DNA from: Acidilobaceae archaeon
Lineage (GTDB): Archaea; Thermoproteota; Thermoprotei_A; Sulfolobales; Acidilobaceae
NCBI GenBank assembly: GCA_027039295.1
Contig: JALWEW010000025.1
Location: forward strand, 1-16,907
DNA length: 16,907 nucleotides
Direction of reading: 5' to 3'
The notes beneath the pieces are model-generated. The model saw only the letters and a program-made list of their open reading frames with translations. It made no database searches and was not told the DNA's origin. The position numbers and the translations under genes were made by a program. Every line of letters begins with the position of its first letter. Positions within the stretch are counted from its first letter, which is position 1. Shown piece after piece: positions 12,869-16,907 of the stretch.

Positions 12869-12878
12869 GCTATATAAC
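12869..12878 (+). promoter_or_regulatory. TATA promoter of the rpoH-rpoB-rpoA1 operon
   Basis: GCTATATAAC is a near-perfect archaeal TATA box. A start about 25-28 nt downstream (about 12900) leaves a leader of some 25 nt that carries GGGGGCGGGG (12911-12920) six bases before TTG 12927. It rules out the longer reading frame beginning at 12849. Confidence 0.75.
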
Positions 12879-12926
12879 CCCTGGTGGGGCCGCTCCTCTA
12901 CTGCTAGCCCGGGGGCGGGGGTCGGT

Positions 12927-13184
12927 TTGCCTAAGAGACCCGGTAAGGTTAGTAGGAAGATCCTGCAGCATGAGCTAGTTCCGGAGCATAGGCTGCTTAG
13001 CCTAGAAGAGGCCGCGGAGGTTCTGCGGAGGCTGGGCGTAAAGCCCTGGCAGTTGCCCCAGATAAGTGTTAATGACCCCGTTGCCCGCCTGCTCAAGGCG
13101 AAGCCCGGCGATATAATCGAGATCAGGCGCCGCTCCCCCACAGCGGGGGAGGCTATATTCTATAGGATTGTGGTGCCCCAGTGA
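12927..13184 (+). CDS. rpoH: DNA-directed RNA polymerase subunit H (Rpb5 C-terminal-like)
   Basis: This 85-residue protein is the archaeal H subunit, equivalent to the C-terminal domain of eukaryotic Rpb5, which sits at the polymerase jaw. Diagnostic segments are LQHELVPEHRLLS (12-24), LPQISVNDPVARLLKAKPGD (about 43-62) and IEIRRRSPTAGEAIFYRIV. The length agrees with the family (about 75-85). TTG 12927 is chosen because the frame's earlier codons lie upstream of the TATA box and a G-rich ribosome site sits six bases before it. The stop overlaps the GTG of rpoB (GTGA, 13181-13184), the usual archaeal polymerase operon order. Confidence 0.95.
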   Translation: MPKRPGKVSRKILQHELVPEHRLLSLEEAAEVLRRLGVKPWQLPQISVNDPVARLLKAKPGDIIEIRRRSPTAGEAIFYRIVVPQ

Positions 13185-16100
13185 GGGGTTGGATAGGCTT
13201 GTCGAGTGGAGGTAACAATAGCTCGGGAGCGAGTGGGGAGGGAGGCGCTCCTCGCAGCTCGCACGCGCTGACACCGGATGATCTCTGGGTTGTGTTCAGT
13301 GATTATATCAGGCGGCAGGGTCTGGCGAGGCAGCACCTCGATTCATACAACTATTTCGTGGATAACGTGCTCCCAATGATATTCAAGGAGATCTCAGAGA
13401 TCACGCCAGCGGGTAGGAAGCTGAGGAGGCAGATGGAGAAGGGGCTCTTGGGCCGTATACCCGATATTAAGGTTGTAATCGAGAACATCGAGATAGGAGA
13501 GCCTCAGGTAAGGGAGGCCGACGGTAAGATAACGAAACTAACACCCATGGAGGCTAGGATTAGGAACATAACGTACATGGCCCCCCTCATGGCGGATATG
13601 GCGCTCTACGAGAACGGCGTCCTTCGCAGGCGTGAGAGGGTAAAGCTGGGCGATATACCCGTGATGGTTAAGTCGCGTATAGACCCTCTCTCCAAGATGA
13701 GCCCCGAGGAGCTAATGGCTATAGGGGAGGACCCCTACGATCCTGGGGGCTACTTTATAATTAACGGGAGTGAGAAGGTCATAGTTGCACAGGAGGACCT
13801 GGCCGTAAACAGGATAATAACAACCGTTGCGAAGGCTGGCACGGCGAAGATAACGCATACGGCGAAGATAGTGTCCTCCTATATGGGTGAGAGGAGGCAG
13901 GTAATAGTAGACAGGATGAGCGACGGGAGCCTCGAGGTAAGCGTCTCAAGGCTTAACGCGAGGATCCCATTCTATGTTTTCATGATGGCGCTCGGCCTCG
14001 AGAAGGATATAGAGATCGTTAACGCCGTCTCAACGGACCCGGACGTGCAGAGGGAGCTCATGCCGTCCATAGAGAAGGTGGCCTCGGTCATACGTACTCG
14101 CGAAGATGCCTTAGAGTACCTGGGCAACAGGATAGCGAGCCCCGGCCAGCCGAGGGAGATAAGGATAGAGAGGGCATTAGAGTTCATAGACAACAATTTC
14201 CTACCCCACCTTGGCAAGAGGCCCGAGGACAGGAAGAAGAAGGCGTACTTCCTGGCTGAGATGGCTAACAGGGTCCTCCAGCTGTACCTTGGCAAGAGAG
14301 GCGAGGACGATAAGGACCACCTATCCAACAAGAGGCTTAGGCTCGCTGGCGACCTGATAGCCGAGCTGGTAAGGCAGGCTGCGATAAGCCTGAGAACAGC
14401 CGTATCAGAGAAGCTAGAGGAGATGATAGTCAGAGACCAGCCCATCAGATTCCTGAAGTACCTTGTAAAGCAGAACATAATAACCGACAAGCTACGCGGC
14501 GCCATAGCAACTGGCAATTGGGGAGGCGACAGGACCGGTATAAGCCAGCAGCTAGACAGGACCAACTGGATAAGCCTACTAAGCCACCTCCGCAGGGTAG
14601 TATCGCCTCTCAGCAGGGGCCAGGCCCACTTCGAGGCCAGGGACCTCCACGGGACCCACTGGGGCAGGCTCTGCCCCTTTGAGACCCCTGAGGGTGTGAA
14701 TTGTGGGTTGGTCAAGAACCTCGCCCTATACGCCTACATAAGCGTTGGCGTGCCCGAGGAGGAGGTGGAGCGGATCCTCTACGACGAGCTGGGCGTCCAG
14801 AGGCTCGAGGACCTGATAAGGGAGACTGTGGAGAAGGGCGAGGTACCTGAGGTAATGGTCAGCGGCGCCAAGGTATTTCTAAACGGGAGGCCCATAGGCT
14901 ACCACCCCGACGGCGAGGAGCTAGCAAGGAGGCTCCGAGAACTGCGTAGGAGCGGTAGGCTACACCACGAGGTTAGTGTGGCTCACATAATGGATGAGTA
15001 CATCAACGAGGTCTATATTAACACAGATGGAGGCAGGCTGATGAGGCCGGTCATAGTCGTGGAGAACGGGGTCCCCAAGCTTACGCGGGAGCACGTCGAG
15101 AAGATTAAGAGGGGCGAGATGGACTTCTGGGACCTCGTGAAGGAGGGCGTAATAGAGTTCCTCGACCCCGACGAGGAGGAGAACGCGTACATAGCCGAGT
15201 TCCCGGAGGACGTGACACCCGAGCATACCCACCTAGAGCTGTGGAACCCGGCTATACTCGGCGTCGCAGCCAGCGTTATACCATACCTCGAGCACAACCA
15301 GAGCCCGAGGAACACCTACCAGAGCGCCATGGCCAAGCAGGCTCTGGGCCTCTACGCGCTCAACTTCCACTACCGCATGGACAGTCACTCCTACCTGCTC
15401 CACTACCCGCAGAAGCCGATAGTCCAGACCCGCGCTCTCGAGCTGATGGGCTACAACGCTAGGCCTGCCGGCCAGAACCTGGTCCTTGCCCTGATGGCCT
15501 TCAGCGGCTATAACATAGAGGACGCGCTGATATTCAATAAGTACTCGATAGATATGGGCGTCGGCAGGGCCACCTTCTTCAGGGTCTACACGGCCCAGGA
15601 GAACGCTTATCCCGGAGGGCTCACGGATAAGATACTCGTTCCCAGCCCATCGCTCGAGGACCATAAGGGTGACGAGTACTACCAGAAACTTGCACCCGAC
15701 GGTATAGTCGAGCCCGAGGTGGAGGTCAAGAGTGGTGACGTACTAATAGGTAGGCAGAGCCCGCCTAGGTTCATGAGCGAGGAGAGGGTTATTACGAGCG
15801 CACTGCTTCGCAGGAGGGACACCAGCGTCCAGCTCCGACACGGAGAGAAGGGCGTCGTGGATGCAGTCATAATTACGCAGACGATAGAGAAGCACAAGCT
15901 CGTGAAGGTTAGGGTGAGGGACCTACGCATACCGGAGATAGGTGACAAGTTCGCCAGCCGCCACGGGCAGAAGGGAGTCATAGGCATGATCTTCCAGAGG
16001 TACGACCTGCCGTACACGGAGGAGGGGATAATTCCCGATGTCATCCTAAACCCGCATGCCATACCATCTAGGATGACAGTCGGCCAGTTGATAGAGATGA

Positions 16101-16819
16101 TAGCGGGCAAGCTAGGCGCCGTCGAGGCGAGGTTCATAGACGGGACGCCATTCTACAAGGAGTCGATTGACGGCATAAAGCTTAGGCTACTCAAGCACGG
16201 CTACCATCCACACGCTAGGGAGGTGATGTATGACGGCAGGACCGGTGAGATGATCGAGAAGCCGATAACGATAGGGATAGTCTTCTACCAGAGGCTATAT
16301 CACATGGTTGCCGACAAGATACACGCTCGCGCCACGGGCAAGGTGCAACTACTCACCAGGCAGCCCACGGAGGGCAGGGCCCGCAGGGGCGGGCTGAGGT
16401 TCGGCGAGATGGAGCGTGACGCCCTTATAGGCCATGGAGCGGCGATGCTCATACGCGATAGGATGCTCGATAATAGCGATGCCTACGTGATGTACGTGTG
16501 CCGCGAGTGCGGCCACATAGCATGGTATAATAGGAACAAGGGCGTCTACGAGTGCCCCATACACGGGCCAGGCGCCGACGTGGTGCCGGTTGTCGTTCCA
16601 TATGCATTCAAGCTACTGCTACAGGAGATCATGAGCATGGCCGTCAAGCCGGAGATAAAGGTCACTGATAAGATCAATATTGCAAACAAGATAGTCGGAG
16701 CCCCGTTCACGGCCATGCTTAGGAGGAAGCTCGCCGCTGCGGGGGCCTCGGCTAATGGCGGGGGCACTAACGGCTCGAACGATGGGGCCCTCGGGGATCG
16801 TGAATCCAAGTCTAGCTAG
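13181..16819 (+). CDS. rpoB: DNA-directed RNA polymerase subunit B (unsplit)
   Basis: This is the second-largest polymerase subunit, unsplit as in Crenarchaeota. Landmarks are GLARQHLDSYNYFV near the N-terminus; DKDHLSNKR (377-385); SHLRRVVSPLSR (468-479) with HWGRLCPFETPEGVNCGLVK after it; GYNIEDALIF (776-785); GDKFASRHGQKG (921-932), which contacts the active centre; and DKIHARATGKVQLLTRQPTE near the clamp. The terminal zinc site has ligands C1107, C1110, C1125 and H1128 (CxxC...CPIH). At 1212 residues it is about 80-90 longer than typical. The excess is a Gly/Ser-rich N-terminus of about 25 residues and about 47 residues after the normal end (VTDKI, 1161-1165), the last part low complexity. 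GTG 13181 overlaps the rpoH stop; TTG 13199 is an alternative. Confidence 0.97.
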   Translation: MRGWIGLSSGGNNSSGASGEGGAPRSSHALTPDDLWVVFSDYIRRQGLARQHLDSYNYFVDNVLPMIFKEISEITPAGRKLRRQMEKGLLGRIPDIKVVIENIEIGEPQVREADGKITKLTPMEARIRNITYMAPLMADMALYENGVLRRRERVKLGDIPVMVKSRIDPLSKMSPEELMAIGEDPYDPGGYFIINGSEKVIVAQEDLAVNRIITTVAKAGTAKITHTAKIVSSYMGERRQVIVDRMSDGSLEVSVSRLNARIPFYVFMMALGLEKDIEIVNAVSTDPDVQRELMPSIEKVASVIRTREDALEYLGNRIASPGQPREIRIERALEFIDNNFLPHLGKRPEDRKKKAYFLAEMANRVLQLYLGKRGEDDKDHLSNKRLRLAGDLIAELVRQAAISLRTAVSEKLEEMIVRDQPIRFLKYLVKQNIITDKLRGAIATGNWGGDRTGISQQLDRTNWISLLSHLRRVVSPLSRGQAHFEARDLHGTHWGRLCPFETPEGVNCGLVKNLALYAYISVGVPEEEVERILYDELGVQRLEDLIRETVEKGEVPEVMVSGAKVFLNGRPIGYHPDGEELARRLRELRRSGRLHHEVSVAHIMDEYINEVYINTDGGRLMRPVIVVENGVPKLTREHVEKIKRGEMDFWDLVKEGVIEFLDPDEEENAYIAEFPEDVTPEHTHLELWNPAILGVAASVIPYLEHNQSPRNTYQSAMAKQALGLYALNFHYRMDSHSYLLHYPQKPIVQTRALELMGYNARPAGQNLVLALMAFSGYNIEDALIFNKYSIDMGVGRATFFRVYTAQENAYPGGLTDKILVPSPSLEDHKGDEYYQKLAPDGIVEPEVEVKSGDVLIGRQSPPRFMSEERVITSALLRRRDTSVQLRHGEKGVVDAVIITQTIEKHKLVKVRVRDLRIPEIGDKFASRHGQKGVIGMIFQRYDLPYTEEGIIPDVILNPHAIPSRMTVGQLIEMIAGKLGAVEARFIDGTPFYKESIDGIKLRLLKHGYHPHAREVMYDGRTGEMIEKPITIGIVFYQRLYHMVADKIHARATGKVQLLTRQPTEGRARRGGLRFGEMERDALIGHGAAMLIRDRMLDNSDAYVMYVCRECGHIAWYNRNKGVYECPIHGPGADVVPVVVPYAFKLLLQEIMSMAVKPEIKVTDKINIANKIVGAPFTAMLRRKLAAAGASANGGGTNGSNDGALGDRESKSS

Positions 16820-16825
16820 AAGCGT

Positions 16826-16834
16826 GGGGGGTGA
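16826..16834 (+). promoter_or_regulatory. ribosome binding site of rpoA1
   Basis: GGGGGGTGA lies five bases before ATG 16840 and supports that start over the in-frame GTG 16831 inside it. Confidence 0.6.
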
Positions 16835-16839
16835 CGGTT

Positions 16840-16907
16840 ATGGCGTATAGGCCTGACTTCGTTGAGAGGTATGTGATAGATAAGATAGTATTCGGACTAC
16901 TCTCGCC
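16840..16907 (+). CDS. rpoA1: DNA-directed RNA polymerase subunit A' N-terminus (partial)
   Basis: Twenty-two complete codons are present before the window ends. The visible IDKIVFGLLSP matches the conserved opening of archaeal RpoA' (xxIxFGLLSP, leading into the clamp core). It follows rpoB by 20 nt, the standard rpoH-rpoB-rpoA1 order. The call rests on a short stretch plus position. Confidence 0.9.
   Translation, partial: MAYRPDFVERYVIDKIVFGLLS

Noticed and set aside
12849..12926. N-terminal extension of RpoH from a start at 12849
   Set aside because: The extra codons include and precede the TATA box at 12869-12878, and the added residues do not resemble RpoH. TTG 12927 has a proper ribosome site.
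13972..14715. 247-codon open frame on the minus strand inside rpoB
   Set aside because: It lies fully inside the conserved core of rpoB and its protein is Ser/Leu-rich without recognisable features: an antisense shadow.
1..16907. Mobile elements, CRISPR arrays, defence or phage modules
   Set aside because: No regularly spaced repeats, transposase motifs, terminal inverted repeats or recognisable defence proteins were found; composition and codon use look uniform across the window.

Overview
The window looks like a chromosomal segment of a GC-rich, hyperthermophilic crenarchaeon (Thermoproteota), most like the Desulfurococcales. The evidence is: archaeal RNA polymerase genes in the order rpoH-rpoB-rpoA1, a TATA-binding protein, BRE/TATA promoters, two tRNA genes carrying bulge-helix-bulge introns, an archaeal mevalonate gene set, many GTG/TTG starts, frequent 1-20 nt gene overlaps, and heavy use of AGG (Arg) and ATA (Ile) codons. 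The genus call is inference; no rRNA is present.

Layout. 1-1565 (minus): tRNA-Trp with a canonical 37/38 intron, a small helix-turn-helix-like protein, and a nearly complete TtuA/NcsA-type tRNA 2-thiolation enzyme running off the left edge. 1693-2821 (plus): a Nudix hydrolase and a DJ-1/PfpI protein, 4 nt apart. 2833-6468 (minus): a three-gene overlapping operon of a membrane-anchored penicillin-acylase-family Ntn hydrolase, a small membrane protein and an archaeal UMP kinase. 6469-6596: a divergent promoter region. 6597-11022 (plus): the mevalonate operon of HMG-CoA synthase, SCP2-type thiolase homologue, DUF35 Zn-ribbon/OB protein, HMG-CoA reductase and a Nudix hydrolase. 11159-11767 (plus): TBP. 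11850-12773 (minus): tRNA-Lys(UUU) with an unusual intron at 45/46, then an archaeal SbcD/Mre11-related phosphoesterase. 12927-16907 (plus): rpoH, rpoB and the first 68 nt of rpoA1.

How the genes work together. HMG-CoA synthase, the thiolase homologue and DUF35 are the three parts of the known archaeal complex that feeds acetoacetyl-CoA to HMG-CoA synthase. HMG-CoA reductase then makes mevalonate for isoprenoid ether lipids. TBP and the polymerase subunits form part of the core transcription machinery.

Most of the window is housekeeping. The observation most worth a second look is that the thiolase homologue has lost its nucleophilic Cys (Asp at residue 82) and a second catalytic His (Gly at residue 277), although it sits exactly where the catalytic thiolase of the complex is expected. 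Secondary points are the 45/46 tRNA intron, a 33-nt exact repeat inside the TBP gene, a C-terminal extension on RpoB, a 14-bp palindrome between tRNA-Lys and the phosphoesterase gene, and the coupling of an exported acylase to UMP kinase. I saw no CRISPR array, insertion sequence, phage or defence module.
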